64,000 nt of DNA from Macrostomum hystrix (taxonomy: Eukaryota; Platyhelminthes; Macrostomidae), in assembly GCA_950097015.1 (NCBI GenBank), contig CATNEN010000038.1, forward strand, positions 7,810,001 to 7,874,000. Direction: 5' to 3'. The notes beneath the pieces are model-generated. The model saw nothing but the letters and a program-made list of their open reading frames with translations. It ran no database searches and was not told the DNA's origin. Positions 22,501-35,071 of this stretch are shown here, piece by piece. Each line of letters starts with the position of its first letter. The stretch's first letter is position 1. The position numbers and the translations under genes are program-made.

Positions 22501-25500
22501 GGTTGCAGTCAATATTTGTTGTTGCTAACCAATCTTATTGATCGCTGTCGCTTTCAATTGCGGTGTCCAGTCATGTTTCTGTCGCCAATTTTTTCCTCTA
22601 ATTTTTTTTCTGTTGCGCCGGTAAGTACACCCCACCCTTACACACCCTTAAGCACTCGGAGCTGATTGGCTGGTCCATGTAAATATAATGCCAAATACTA
22701 TCTCCTCCCACGCCTAGGCTCTTAGCTCTTTGCTGATTGGCGGGTCCGGTGTACATAAAATGCCTAATTACTATCTCCTCCCGCGCCCACGCCCTTAGCT
22801 CTTAGTTCTTTGCTGATTGGCGGGTCCGGTGTACATAAAATGCCTAATTAATATCTCCTCCCGCGCCCACGCCCTTAGCTCTTAGTTCTTTGCTGATTGG
22901 CTGGTCCATCCAAATGAATTTTCCTGACCTGGGCTGTTGCTATTTTATTATTTATTGCAAGAGCAATTCGACAAAAAGTTACTTATATATATGAGTTACT
23001 AACATTTATTTTATTAAAACAGTCTTGAACGCCAATCTCGTTAATATGTTGTCTAAGTAACGCTTTAAACAAAATTCTGTTGTTTTGTAGATAATAAATT
23101 TAGAGCGGGAACTAACGCAGCAGAATTGCTAATTCTTTCTCTTTCAGGCAATAGATTTTTTCGGAAAAAGAAGCCGACAGGTATGACAGAATAATATCAG
23201 TTAACTTATGGGGGGCCATTGAAACCTGCAGCCAGTGTGTATTTAGTTTCTTATTTATGCTTCGACATTTATGCAAGCTTGTCCTATGTGATAGTGTATA
23301 GGAGCGACACATTTTTGTTGCCAACCAACTTAAAACACCCAGTTGGTTCTTTATGTTTTTTATTTACATGAGTTAAATGTTTCCAACAATGCTACTTGCT
23401 ATTGGACTAGAACGAATTAGTGTAAAACCTATCTGAGGAGTCTCGCTTGGGGTCAGGAAATCACGGCAGTGTTCGCAGCCTTGTTTTGTTTATCTAAAGC
23501 CTTGGTGTAGTGTGGGCCCACCCTGACTGCCTGTGGCTGTGTTTTGTGTGTGCGCGCTTGAGAGAGAGAGCATTGCGTGTTCTCATTGCTGACAGTTTAG
23601 ATTGCGCTTATGTGCAGCTAGGCTCTGCCTTCCAACTGTCTGCCCTGTCTCTGCTGTGGTGCCTCGGGACTGAAGTTGCGGACAGAAGATCCGTTTATGC
23701 AACACTTACACTATTTCGCACAGGAAAGCAAGCCATGCTCTGAACTTAGCTATCTGTGTATGTATTTTGCTTTGGCGACTTTGCACTGTCAAAGATTTCT
23801 TGTCTTGTTCAATCTCTGGCTTTGGTCTTCTTGTATTACGAGCTAGTACTCTCTTTCCTTGTCTCCCTCTTCTAAAACTAGAGAATCGTAGAGAAATACG
23901 ACGTTCAATGTCTGATCTTTTAGTTTCGCTGAAAATCTTCAATGTTTAAGTGAGATTAGATCACGCTGGATGCGTGAGATGAGATAATGCTGGTGTGTGA
24001 GATGAGATAATGCTGGATACGTGAGATGAGATAATGCTGGTGTGTGAGATGAGATCATGCTGGCTGTTTAGATGAGATCATGCTGGATACGTGAGATGAG
24101 ATAATGCTGGTGTGTGAGATGAGATCATGCTGGCTGTTTAGATGAGATCATGCTGGATACGTGAGATGAGATCATGCTGGCTGTTTAGATGAGATCATGC
24201 TGGATACGTGAGATGATATCATGCTGGATTTGTGAGTTGAGATCATGCTTAAAATATGAGATAGAATTTATAGACTAAACTGAAGGTTGACTACGTCGGT
24301 GGAAGTAAAATCGTTGATAGACAGCGGTATTTTCCTTGGGATCTTCCTAGTGCCTTATATGGGAGTTGGGAAGACTGGGGACTCAATGTGCGGCTCGCGA
24401 TTCGTCATGCAGCCGGGGCGCGTCTCGCCGGCAACGACTAGACTACTTTTGCTCCCCCTCTGCAGAAGTACACTGCAAATAGCCTCTTCCCCGGCTCGCT
24501 TCTTCTCAAAGCCGGCACTGAGTCATGGTGTGGCTGTTCTGCCTTGGGGGCTGGGGCTGCTCTAATCTCATTCTCCCCGCCTACCAGAAAGTGGGCCTCG
24601 CCAGCACAAACTGGGCAAATAATCCCAGACGGATTCACATTCCTAAAGCACATCGGACCTTGACAAGCTAGTGGCGTTTCAATTCCTATTCAGACTATTA
24701 GTAATTAGGACTGAGCCGTTTGAGCTGGCTAGCTATATAAATAATAATAATTGCAGGAGGGCTGCGGGCAATGGCACATCATTTAGTGACTCTAGCCCCG
24801 CAGCCAGCGAGGAGGAAATTCTGCCCATTTCGCTGACTCCTGAGCACACTCGCACACAGATACTGTACGCAGACATACACAGACATACATCTGCATTGAC
24901 TTTCTTATCGTTAGGCAGTGTACATTTCACTGTGCCTTGGAGGTGGGCCCTTTAAGGGCGTAAATTGCACTTTAAGCCCCCAAGGCTTCTCTCCCCGGCT
25001 GCGCCCCCAAAAGTTGTGATGTCAGTCAAGTCTGTCTACTGTGCTAAAAACTGCTTGACACTTGCCAGCCTCACCTGCTGTGCTATTCAGATTTTGCAGG
25101 TGCACTCGGGCAAATCCCAAAGCACTGCACCCTACGCTAATGTAAATTTAACCTTTTACCTACGACCACTTTACTCTGCCCTACATAAAATACGAGTATA
25201 TGCTTTATCGAAGCTATTTTCCCATCATTTTCAAAATCCGTTCGACTCAAGTCGATGGTTTCAGATTGAAAAAAATAACTTCAATGCCAAAACTGTTGAA
25301 CAGATTTTTCGCGAGTATATAAGCCATTATTCCCAAAAAATGTGCTGCTTCATTTCAACATCAAATATTAGACTCCGTTCATCTATCTGTATCTGTCTAT
25401 TAAGAATCTCACACCTGACCATCCGGAGTCTCACACCTGACCATCCGGAATCTCACACCTGTCCATCCAGAATCTCACACATGTCCATTCAGAATCTCAC

Positions 25501-26035
25501 ACCTGTCCATCCACAATCTCACACCTGTCCATCCACAATCTCACACCTGACCATCCACAATCTCACACCTGACCATCAATAATCTCACACCTGCCCATCC
25601 AGAATCTCACACCTGACCATCAGGACTCTCATACCTGTCTATCCACAATCTCACACCTGTCCATCCACAATCTCACACCTGACCATCAACAATCTCACAC
25701 CAGACCATCCACAATCTCACATCTGACAATCCACAATCTCACACATGACAATCCACAAAATCACACCTGACCATCCGGAATCTCACACCTGACCATCCAC
25801 AATCTCACACCTGACCACCGCAACCAACCCGCCGCCTATCGCAGAGCGGCCCGCTGCATCCTCGCGCGGAGCGGCCCCGGGCGACACCAGCGGCACCGAG
25901 GAGGGCGCCGCCGGGCCCTCGACCTCCGCCGCCACAGGCTCCGCTGAGAAGAAGAAGAAGAAGGGCTTCCGCATACCCAGCTTCTCCAGCAAGGACAAGG
26001 ACAAGAAGAAGAAAGAGAAGGAGAAGAAGAAGTGA
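16547..26035 (+). CDS. Adducin (membrane-skeleton protein)
   Basis: Actin-capping and spectrin-recruiting protein of the submembrane skeleton. Exons: 16547-17020, 17276-18307, 21239-21719, 21927-22019, 22159-22227, optional 23148-23180, and 25845-26035; phases 0, 0, 1, 1, 1, 1 all join. The product is 779 residues, or 790 with the microexon, near vertebrate adducin length. The N-terminal segment EDLTLMEHRKRVSLIL (residues 44-59) and ERLLRCKLASVYRLLDIHGW (129-148) open the class II aldolase/adducin head, which continues with FLVAPHGLRHSEVTASSLVK. The neck contains NPNQFAPQGADPKEFRNQ and AGPQSRLF. The last exon ends in a Lys-rich MARCKS-like motif (KKKKKGFRIPSF, then SKDKDKKKKEKEKKK), the calmodulin- and spectrin-actin-binding tail in known adducins. 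Exon 2 can read into intron 2, as expected for an unspliced transcript. The start follows an acceptor-like AAAATACAG five bases upstream, so a 5' leader intron or trans-splicing is possible. Confidence 0.93.
17050..17180 (+). repeat. 32-bp tandem repeat in adducin intron 1
   Basis: About four units containing TGATACACTGTCTGAGGTC and AGGGTGGACATTG. The first is diverged. It lies about 30 nt inside the intron 1 donor. Confidence 0.85.
18408..21187 (+). repeat. Giant 25-bp minisatellite filling adducin intron 2
   Basis: About 111 units of 25 bp, core TCATTTAGGCTGGGATAAG then ATCCTG. Variants (ATAAG/ATGAG, CTG/CTT/ATG, GCTGGG/GGTGGG/GCTGGCAAA) recur in blocks: the rare GCTGGCAAAAG unit followed by AGGGTGGG occurs near 19,261, 20,261 and 20,791, showing higher-order duplication. 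It occupies nearly the whole intron. Each unit carries TCATTTAG|G, a weak 3' splice-site look-alike on the coding strand. Confidence 0.97.
22661..22910 (+). repeat. Tandem CCAAT-box-like repeat in adducin intron
   Basis: GCTGATTGGCKGGTCC recurs at 22661, 22732, 22812 and 22892 (spacings 71, 80, 80). Three of the units continue with an A/T-rich CATAAAATGCC-type string and TATCTCCTCCCRCGCC. The inverted CCAAT box (ATTGG) followed by an A/T-rich box makes each unit look like a small promoter module; function is unproven. Confidence 0.8.
23148..23180 (+). other. Candidate 33-nt microexon of adducin
   Basis: The acceptor TTCTTTCTCTTTCAG and donor CAG|GTATGA bracket 33 nt that read, in the phase used by both flanking adducin exons, GNRFFRKKKPT. 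It is symmetric (phase 1-1), so it can be included or skipped without a frameshift. It would add a basic patch before the MARCKS-like tail. No other frame-compatible exon was found in this 3.6-kb interval. Confidence 0.6.
23950..24255 (+). repeat. About 24-bp minisatellite in adducin intron
   Basis: About 12 units built on GTGAGATGAGATMATGCTGG with alternating GTGT, ATACGT and CTGTTTA linkers. It lies between the microexon and the last exon. Confidence 0.9.
24715..25012 (-). mobile_element. SINE, 5'-truncated copy in adducin intron
   Basis: The reverse complement shares body and 3' tail with the long SINE at 58.7-59.1 kb: GCAGCCSSGGRGAGAAG-type start, GGCACAGTGAAA, the CAGTATCTGTGTGCG stretch, GTCAGCGAAATGGGCAGAA and an (ATT)n tail. 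The tRNA-like head is missing. Confidence 0.75.
25405..25818 (+). repeat. 22-bp minisatellite before last adducin exon
   Basis: About 19 units, core AATCTCACACCTGACCATCC plus AC. On the coding strand each carries CCTGACC, a branch-point-like pentamer CTGAC, and the array ends about 26 nt before the acceptor CCTATCGCAG of the final adducin exon. It may therefore supply that exon's branch point. Confidence 0.95.
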
Positions 26036-29000
26036 ATGGTAGCCTTCGGCAGAGGCTCAGTATGATTTTTCCCCGCCTTTTTTATCTCGCCCGCCTGAAA
26101 AGCGCAGTTCATGAATGTTGGAAGTGCAAGAGATGAACCTGGACCGAGCTTCACTGCTCTCATTTAACTATTACCAATACTATATATGTGTTACCACATG
26201 ATTATTAACGCATTGCTGCTACCCGCTAAGTTCCTCAGTTTATATCTGGCCTGCTTTAACGTGCTTATTTAACAATGTACCATCGTGATGAAAGCTAAAT
26301 TTCTGATCTGCAAGCAGTTACGCAGTTCTTTTCTGTTCAGCGAAGTTCGTTTAGCCTCTCGTATTTTGGTCGTCATTTCCCCTCGCCCATCTCTAGCCTA
26401 GCCGTTTGTCCATTGGGGTGTATCCGGATTCGCTGAATCTGGATCAGTTGAAACCCTGTTTAAATCGCGCAATTATGCCAGCAGTTAATTAACATAATTA
26501 GTATTCTAGCGAATCAGGATACGCCCTTTGTTATTATGGCACATTTTTATAATCGATATAAACGTGTTTCTAGCTTTGTTAGTATTTAAATAATCGAAGT
26601 AAATTCTATCCGGAGCTTATAAATCTGCACTCGAATGCCAGTTTGAACCAACCAACAAATTCAGTTCGCTTTTAACTTTACTTTCCAATTTTAGCTAGAA
26701 TATATAAAATCTGGCAGGTGAAAATGAAGCTGCTCGTTTCGTGACTGTACGTGTTAATTATTTACATTTTCTGTCACCAAGACCCTCCCCTCCTAGATTC
26801 TAAACATTGTCTGTCATTTTTCGTCAATATTTCTGTTGCTAAAACTGGTTACTTAATTCGTCTTTTTCAAGAGCGAAAAATCTCCGGCTTTTTGCATAAC
26901 ATCGTAGCAACTTTTATTATTAATTATTATTAATAGGGCAAGTGCAGTGGGCGAGTTTTATAAATGAATGAAAACAAACAAGCTTTCCAGGGTCAGTTTG
27001 GTGGTGGTAGGCCATAAGTTATGTTTTGTCTGTCGGTGTGGTCTCTCTTGCGACTTCTTAATCATACCCAAGTCTAAAAGCGGTTCATTCAGGCTGCTAC
27101 TCTTCTCTGTCAAGGCCAGGCCAAGTCGCTAAGGCTAAATGAAAAAAGACAGATACGTGCAATTAATGTGGTTTAGACAGGACTTGGCTGCAGGACGAAT
27201 CTCGTGTTTTAAGTAAGCGCAGGCCGGTTATTGTTTAGTTGACCCTTTGTCATTGGGCCACTAGGCGCAGCACGCTTCAGTCTTCGCGACTACTGCCTCG
27301 CCCTTCCTCGGCCATGTTGCATAGCACGTGTGTGCGCATGCCGTTCTACCGCTTGTTTTCTTATCCTTATCCCCCCTTCGCTTCTTTGCGGCTTTAGAAA
27401 GGGGGTTAGGGTACTGTAAAGTAGAATTAGATTGGGTGGCCAACACTTCCCAACGGCAATGCCAACTAATGTCTAAAATTCTAACGCTGTACTGGACAGC
27501 GTTTAGATAGCTAAAAGGCGCCAGTTATGACGGTGGGAACTGGGAACAGATCAGATACCAAAAAAGTGCATGTCGTGGCCCCCCCTCCCTCCGATTCTCG
27601 TGTTGCGTCGGCCGCCCATATGCTGCTACGTCACGTCGGTGTCCGCTCTCTAGCGCGCATAGCCCAATTTTCTAAACTTCTCTCCGTTTTTTCTTTTCTG
27701 AGGTTGTATGCCTGGATATGTACATTCTAACTTTGAGGGATTGTACATGTACCCCACCCCTGTCTGGCCCTGTGCTGATTAGGCCCTGCCCGGCGCGGCA
27801 TGGGGAGAGAAGGGTTATGTTATATAAATATCGATTTTTGGGAGAGGCTAGGAAGAAACCCACTCGTCCATTCAGTCGCCTGCCCTCTCTTTGCCGACCC
27901 TCGTCTCGTCTGGCATGTTTTCAGAAACCGATTTTTTCAGGCAATCGTAAAGCAATATCGGAACTTACTGAACACCCTACTGTCGATGTAAAGCAGTAGC
28001 GAGTAGCGAAAAGTTATAGAAAATACACCAAATAATATTTCTTAGTTGCTCCCACGTGTACATCTTAATGTCAAAAGTAATTTTTTGAAGGACCATCCTT
28101 GAATTTAGACGTGCAATATTTTAAGGCGCATTTTGTCTGCGCCTATGTTTTGTTATTTTATCTGACAAAAACCGTCTGCAACTATTCAACAATCGCTGCT
28201 ATTCTATTAACACTGACTTTTTTTCATTTTCGAATGGTCCTTTCACGAGGGGCTCCGCTTTGCTTGCTGCAGCTCCCTGCCAGTACTAAATTATAAACAT
28301 TCTATTCTTTCGCTGGAAAGTAATATAAAGAGCGAATGAAGCGAAACGATAATTCTAGAAACATTGCTTAGAATTCTAAAGGAAATGGCGAATTTTTCTT
28401 GCTGTATTTTCCGTATCTATCAAATTGTTAAAACTGTGTTAATATCCAATGAAACTGGGACTAACCTTTTAGCTCCATCGCTTCGCTAAAAGCTCACTGG
28501 GTTTTTTTATTTGTACAGCTAGGCGTTAAAGGGAGCAGTGATTTGTTGGGTAGCGGTTGTTCTGATGCTGCGGATTCCGTATCCTTCGCTTCCTCCATTG
28601 CTTTGCATAAGCCTCACTAAATGCATCCATTTTCACCTATAGTTAATAAATTTATTTACTTGCTTATGTAACATGTTTATGAGGCAAAAGCAGACCAAAA
28701 AGCAAACCTAAAAGTCCCCGTTTTTAGCGCTAAGATTTGTTCTTATTAGCAAAGCTGCTTATGAATTATGTTTAGTTTATATGAAAAATAATATCGTTTT
28801 TTCTATTGTTTGCTTACTCGTTTTTAATAGCATACATTTTTCCCTTTTCTGATGTCCATGTGAGGCCATCCTTAACAACAGGCAACTGCGTGTTTACAGC
28901 TGCCAACTATAGCCTATTTTGCTTTTCTCTCTCCATCAAACTCAGTCGATGCTTGACTATCAGCTTGCTGCACTTTTCATGGCCCGGTCGGAGCGCTAAA

Positions 29001-32000
29001 TTGTGCGGCCTTGAACTGGCCTTGACTGAATTGTTTTTTTTCCCGAAATTTCCCTTGTTCTGCCTCTGAGTTAACAGTCCAAAGTCGGATCATCTGTCAT
29101 CGCTCCTTTAGCCTTCAAGAAATTATATCTCCCCCAAAGTGTTTATGCGCTTATTGTCTCTGCGCCCAACGTCCCGCGCTGTGCACCATCCTGCACTTGC
29201 CTATGCTAGAGACAGAAACTGTGAGGTCTGCTTTTCTACCACTAATTACTATTAATATTTTCATAGTTTTATTATTAATATAGCTATTGTTGTTGTTGCC
29301 TGGCAGAATAGGCTCTGGAGCAGTTCTGTTGTTTAATAAATGTTCTATTTGATCTAATTCTGTGCCTCTTGTGGCCCTATAGCTTGTTTCGCTTGCAAAT
29401 TTCCTAATCTATAATACACACGTTAACAATAGGTAGAATATGTCTGAGAGGTAAGAATAGTTCAAGAAAAATATTGCACATGGGCCTCCATGTTTCTTTC
29501 TTTTTACACTTTTTACAAACTCTAGATTTTTACTTATTTCGAACTTTTGAATGTGATGATGGAATGTGAATCCACTGACTCCACTGAAGACACGTACACA
29601 CGTACACTTCTGTCCTGACTATTTCATTGTCAGGCAGTGTACACTCTCACTGTGCTTTGGAGCTTGGCCATCAAGTGCGTAAATCAAACGACAAGCACCC
29701 AAGCCTTCTGTATGCGGCTGTGCCCCTTATGAATTTGGCTAGCCTCGCAGCGAAATTCAGCTCATGGCTCATGGTACTCAACCCGCTGTGTGAACACCGC
29801 AGTGTCCATAAATTCAGTCTGTTCAGGCCTGTTTTTCACGAAGTCGGGTCTTGTCAGATGTTTTCTTATTACCAATTGCACTCACCAACAACAATAAAGT
29901 ATGCATGTGTTTATCAAATTGCGTACTAACACACTACTTGAATGATCTTCGGTAGTCTCATGAAGACATTCTAAATCATAGTTTTCTATTTTCTAGTTTT
30001 CTATCATAATTTTTATTTAAACCCATACTTTCCTGCCAACTATCTTTTTCTCATATATTCTATAAATTTGTATTATACTCGTACATACTCAAAGTTGTGC
30101 GTTCAATAGGACAACTCAGGTACTTTATGGATCTTTTTGTCTTTGTGTCTTCTTTGTCACAAAGATTGCCCAAATCGCAGGGTGTGGTCAAACGAAAGGG
30201 CGCGGCTTCCTTCGCGTCCTGCCTTGTCGGACGGAGCTTCGTGTGTGACTTTGGGGATTCGAAAAGCGAAGCAGCTTTGTTGGTGGAACTTGGACCAAAT
30301 CAATAATATTTTTTTCTCCTCGTCTAAGCAAAGAATGCACATTCCTTTTCTTACTATGCTCCGTGGAGTCTTCCCATTTCCCTGCTTCGGTCCGATCGAT
30401 CGATGTGGGTGGGCAAAGCTGCCTGTGTACTTTGGGAAGATTAGCATTTGGAAGGCGCAGCAAGCCAGCTTGATGTTACTTCTGTTCTGCACCAGCGAAA
30501 TCCCCATTCGCCTCTTTCCTTGTGCGGCTGCCCAGAGCTCCATTCCTTCCCCCGTCCCAAACCAGCCTCTGTGCGCAGGATCTTCATCACATTTATGTCA
30601 TTTCTGTGCATCCTTCCCTTAATGTAAGATGCGTTTCACTTCTATGCAAAAATATAGAATCTGACACCTGATCAGAAGCTGAACATTAATTCTATATTTC
30701 GATTTTGGCCGCCCTTGAGCCTTTAAAAGCTAAGAGCAGTGGATGGCCTGACAGGTAAGAATAATTAACTTGCTAAGTTGCTACTGGTCGAGCAAGGCTT
30801 CGGTTATTCTTTTATAATATAAGCCTCTGTTATTGCCGGCTAAAAATGGGTTAAAGAGTCTACTCGCCGTGACTCGCAACTATTAGTGCTTTTGCTCATT
30901 GTGGTCTTAGCTGGTTACTTGCGTACGATAAAAACTATTTCTAATTTTTACTCACAATTTTATTAAGCAAATACGGCAGAGGCTTAAGTAAGCTATTATT
31001 CTGAATACCCTGACTGCCTTATTCCTTGAAACTGACACGCTTGGTTTGAAAATTCAAAGGTAAACGGTAATAATGTTATGGGGGTTAACAATTGGCAATT
31101 TTTCGGAATCCGCTATATATGGAATGCTAAGCTGCGCCTGTGCTGCGCTTTGCTATGCAAAATATGCAACGCGTTTCTGGGAGAGGGGTTGGTTGATTGG
31201 TTTAAATGTTTGTGTGGCGCCTGTTGACTTGACTGTTTTTAGCTGGGGCGTGGCTAAGGGTTCGCAGAACGGCTGAATCACTCTGGCCGACCCACCCCCC
31301 CCTCAGCCCAAAACAAGCGCCACCCACTCACCCAGCTATTCATTCGGCTGTGGGCGCGCGTGGTGGCTTGTGGATGCCTGCCTGCCGGTTAAATGAGGCG
31401 GCGCGCGTTTGTTTGTCTTGTTTTGGCCTCACTGCTGTCACTTCGTGCCACGTACATTAGTTTACATTAGCCATGTACAATTAGATCAAATGATAATGGT
31501 ATCTCGAAGCAATGTTAAGCAGCAACTGATACCCTGATACATTTTCTAATTTGTCACTGTCGTTTCATAAACTTGACAGATTTTTTATCTTAACGCTATT
31601 CGATAGCGCGTGCCAGTCATTGCATATTAACATAAGATACTGAGTTCAATGAACTAATCTCTAATTGTACTTATGACTTTTAAATGCTTTGGTTTTTTAG
31701 TTTCAGCTAAGCTAAGCTACAATACTAAAACGCATTCTTAGATGCGTACATCGCTCGCTCGAAAGATTAATATTTTAAAAGTGTATGATGATCATCTGCT
31801 TCAGAATTTTATAGTCTAGCTTTGCTCTCTCTTCACTTATTTTATGATCTATAACGGTATGTTATTTTACTATAATTGCTTTTAATAAAGGAAATATAGG
31901 CTACAGCATAATGCAGCGTGCGGTCTACGATGTAGCTTAGAAATTGCTATGATGTAGCGAGTATATAATATTTAGTAGCTTAAGATCTAATAAAAAATCT

Positions 32001-33000
32001 AGACTCAAATTACAGCCCAGTTCGCAGAACTTTCAGCTTCAAACTTGAGTGTGGGTTGCAGCGGCTACGATAAAGAGTTCCCTTAATGTTAAAGTTTCTT
32101 CTATATTACTTTACTGTATAATTTCACACTCCACATGCCCTAAAAGCGTGGCGTTGCCACGTCATGCGTGTTGTTGTGGTTGGCCACGGCCAATAGTTAA
32201 AAATGTACGTCGTCTTAGCGAAGTCTGAAATGTACATAACCGCCCTCCCTTCCGCTCTTGCCAGCATTCGCAACCCCAACTTCAACTTGTGACGAGGGTT
32301 TCCGTCCTTCCTTATCTTTCTATCTCTCAGCTGCTATTCCGCCCAGCTTGTTCGCCGCCTTCTCTCCTGGAACTGGAAGCTTACTGATTGACGGTGACGG
32401 CTCAGCACAAGCCCTCCTCTATCCCTCACCAACCCAGCGGATGGGGGTGGGCGAAGGGTTTTGTCGCCATGGCGATAGCATTGATTACTAAAATGAAGGA
32501 TAGAAAGTGCGGATCTAGAACCCTCCGGCCTTCACATTTTTGGAAACATTTTACTGCACGACCAACTCGAAGTACAGTCCTGCTGCAGGCAGCTGCCGGT
32601 CGGGCAAGGAGCTAAACATTCACTGCGCACCCTGCCCACCCTACCCCTGTCCTTGCTTTCCTCCCCCACCCTTAGCCTTAACTCATCCAGCCATACCTAT
32701 AGAGTCTAGACCTCAAAGCAGTTGAATCGCCGACGCCAAGTCTCCCACCCCTCGCCCCCCCTCTGTTGTCAGTGCCGAGAACACCCCCTCCACCCGCGCC
32801 GCTGCCTCGCCCTTGGCGGTATTTCACTTGCGAAAAGATCAAAACCACCCCCGTCGTCTTCTATCTAACCCCGGCCATCACAACCCCCTTCACAATCGCG
32901 GCTACCTCTGTATCCACACCGTGCTCCTCACTGCCGCAGCTGCTGGCTCCTGTACCCCGCCTCAAACCTGTGCCTGCGCACCTGGCCTAGCCTAACCAAA
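26036..33000. other. Adducin 3' flank and gene-poor spacer
   Basis: No frame here shows a known domain or paired splice sites. The first part probably holds the adducin 3' UTR. 28-32 kb is AT-rich. 32,620-32,990 is strongly pyrimidine-rich on the plus strand (runs of C and CCT), with short open frames lacking domain features. Confidence 0.5.
29622..29755 (-). mobile_element. SINE body fragment
   Basis: The plus strand reads CATTGTCAGGCAGTGTACAC, then CACTGTGCTTTGGAG and AAGCCTTCTGTATGCGGCTG. This is the same block order as in the SINE copies at 24.9 and 58.95 kb, diverged. Both head and tail are absent. Confidence 0.6.
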
Positions 33001-33005
33001 TTTGT

Positions 33006-33187
33006 TATATAAAGTGAGGCCAAGTCCCTCACCAGTCACCATCCGACGTCTTACCCATCGTTTACATCGAAGCCATCACCATTCATCAGCCTGTTAAAAA
33101 CACGATAATCTGCATCGTAAATATTAATTGACTTCGACGAACTAAAGCTGTCATCCATAACCCGAAGCCCCGGAATTACGATTTTGT
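33006..33187 (+). promoter_or_regulatory. Candidate TATA promoter with untranslated first exon
   Basis: TATATAAAG at 33006-33014 is followed about 28 nt later by an initiator-like CACCAGTCACC. A consensus donor TTTTGTAAGTG occurs at 33186, bounding a roughly 150-nt non-coding exon. A C-rich stretch lies just upstream. I cannot link it to a downstream coding exon; the next plus-strand gene begins 20 kb away, so a non-coding RNA is possible. This is pattern matching only. Confidence 0.3.
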
Positions 33188-34104
33188 AAGTGAAAAATTC
33201 ATCTACATTAATTTATTCGATTTTATTTTAGATACTTGTAAATGGGTTTGTAGTTTATTTTATTCGCTGCTGTTGATAGACCCCAGTACTCGAGCCTAGC
33301 TCGTTGTTCTTCAGATCTTTTTAATTCTCGCTGAGTAACACATTTTCCTCATTCCCTCAGCCTCGCCACACCCAACCAGCAAACCCGACCCGACACTCAG
33401 CCGTCTACGCCAGACAGAATGCGTCCGTGCCACGGACTCCGTGGGAATCGGAGAAGGAAGGGAAGAAAAGACCTCGTCTCCGTTTTCTCTCCATAAAAGT
33501 TGCCTTCGCTTGAGCTTTGCTACTTTGTGAAGGATGGCCTGGTATTATTCCATGGGGTTGGCTGGCTGACTCACCATCCCCAACCTCCTTTTATGTAGGG
33601 GTGGGTGGAGTGAAACGCGCGCTGTGTGTACATTCCTTACACCCTCCTCTCTCCCTCTCCACCCTCTAGCCTTCTCTCCCTTATCAAATATAAATGCTAG
33701 GACGAGTCACCCTTTCTGGTCCCTCCCTCTCCACCATAACCCATGTTCCCACAGGCTAGCTTTAGATTTGGGCAGCTGGCCCATGCACGCACGCTAAACG
33801 GGCCCCCACAAAGGCAGTATTTATACTTACCATTGTCCTTAAAAGCTCAGGTTTACACAGTGTGATTCACTATGTTTAAGACGCAATCGTAGCAAAAATG
33901 TTACTTTGTTTTGCGAAGTTATATCATCTATCAGCAATATCTGCTTAACCGGTAAGCGTGCAAGTAAATCTTTCTCATCCGTGACTGACTGTTATTAGCT
34001 ACCCAGAAGCTCCGAGACCAGTATGTGCATTTGCAGCGACAAGCGCGCACTTTACTCAAACTAAGCTTAAGGCTTCCGAATGGGACCCGATGAGCAAAAA
34101 GCGT

Positions 34105-34705
34105 GATTTGTAAATGCATATTCTGGCTCAGACCTGGCCGCTTTGATCGTCCTACTTAACCAATGCGATCCACAAAACTCGCTCACACCCCATCGAAACC
34201 CATTCGATATCCGACCCGAGCTAGACAGGCCCAACATCCCACTGTGTCCTGCTCTCGCTGATTGAACGGACCATTGGGTGTGCATTTATGCTAGGTGGCG
34301 CATCTGGAAACAGCCACTTCTTCCTCTTCATTGCTCTCTAAGATAAGTAAAGCGCTCTAGCAAATGCATACTCTGGCCCGTACATAAGGCGACCAATCAG
34401 CCAGTTATTTATCCCGTACACCGTTACTCCCCGCTATTTTCGCCTGGCTATCGGTGGGATCCAGAGACTGCAGTTTGTGCCGGTAAATCAGTGAGCGATG
34501 GCTCACCACTGCCTAAATGCATTCTCTGGCCCATCGGAGCATTAATAAGGCTTGCTCGTCTGAACCTGTCTGGAGCCCAGCCCAAAATACTGGATAAAGA
34601 TTATTGCCTGCGTGCTAGTTCGTGCATTTTTACTGTTTCGATTTAAAAAAATTATGCGGCAATTTTTGATTGCCGGTTTACCGTATAAATGCATGATCTG
34701 GTATG
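34105..34705 (+). promoter_or_regulatory. Four copies of an AAATGCATNNTCTGG motif
   Basis: TAAATGCATATTCTGGC (about 34,109), AAATGCATACTCTGGCCC (about 34,362), TAAATGCATTCTCTGGCCC (about 34,513) and TAAATGCATGATCTGG (about 34,686) are same-strand and irregularly spaced (about 150-255 bp). The surrounding sequence is not repeated, so this is not a tandem array. Dispersed binding sites are a reasonable reading; no gene is visible beside them. Confidence 0.45.
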
Positions 34706-35071
34706 TAAGCTATCATCTTAAAGCAACTTTAACTTCCGATCGGACTGCATTGCGTCTTTTATTTAATTGTGTATACCATTCCATTGCGCAATAGGCGTGA
34801 TGCATACATACTGTGCGGATGGACGAGTGTCTGACTCATGACTAATTTGCTTGGCTGAAATATACCGAACCATACTACTAACAGTAACAGTACCCAGCTA
34901 TCAATGACTTGTCCTTGCATGTCATTCATTTGCCTTGTTGAAGCAAATCAAAGAACATTTTAAATGAAACAACAAAGAATCTCTTTTACTTCACAGTAAA
35001 CTCGTGAATGTCACTACTTTCTCGACTCCCCTGAAAAGTTGCACACCTAAGTTATTTTTCGTCGCTTTAGC

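Noticed and set aside
24438-24653. Minus-strand open frame with ICPVCAGEAHFLVGGENE
   Set aside because: Looks faintly zinc-knuckle-like but is short, isolated in an adducin intron and has no second motif.
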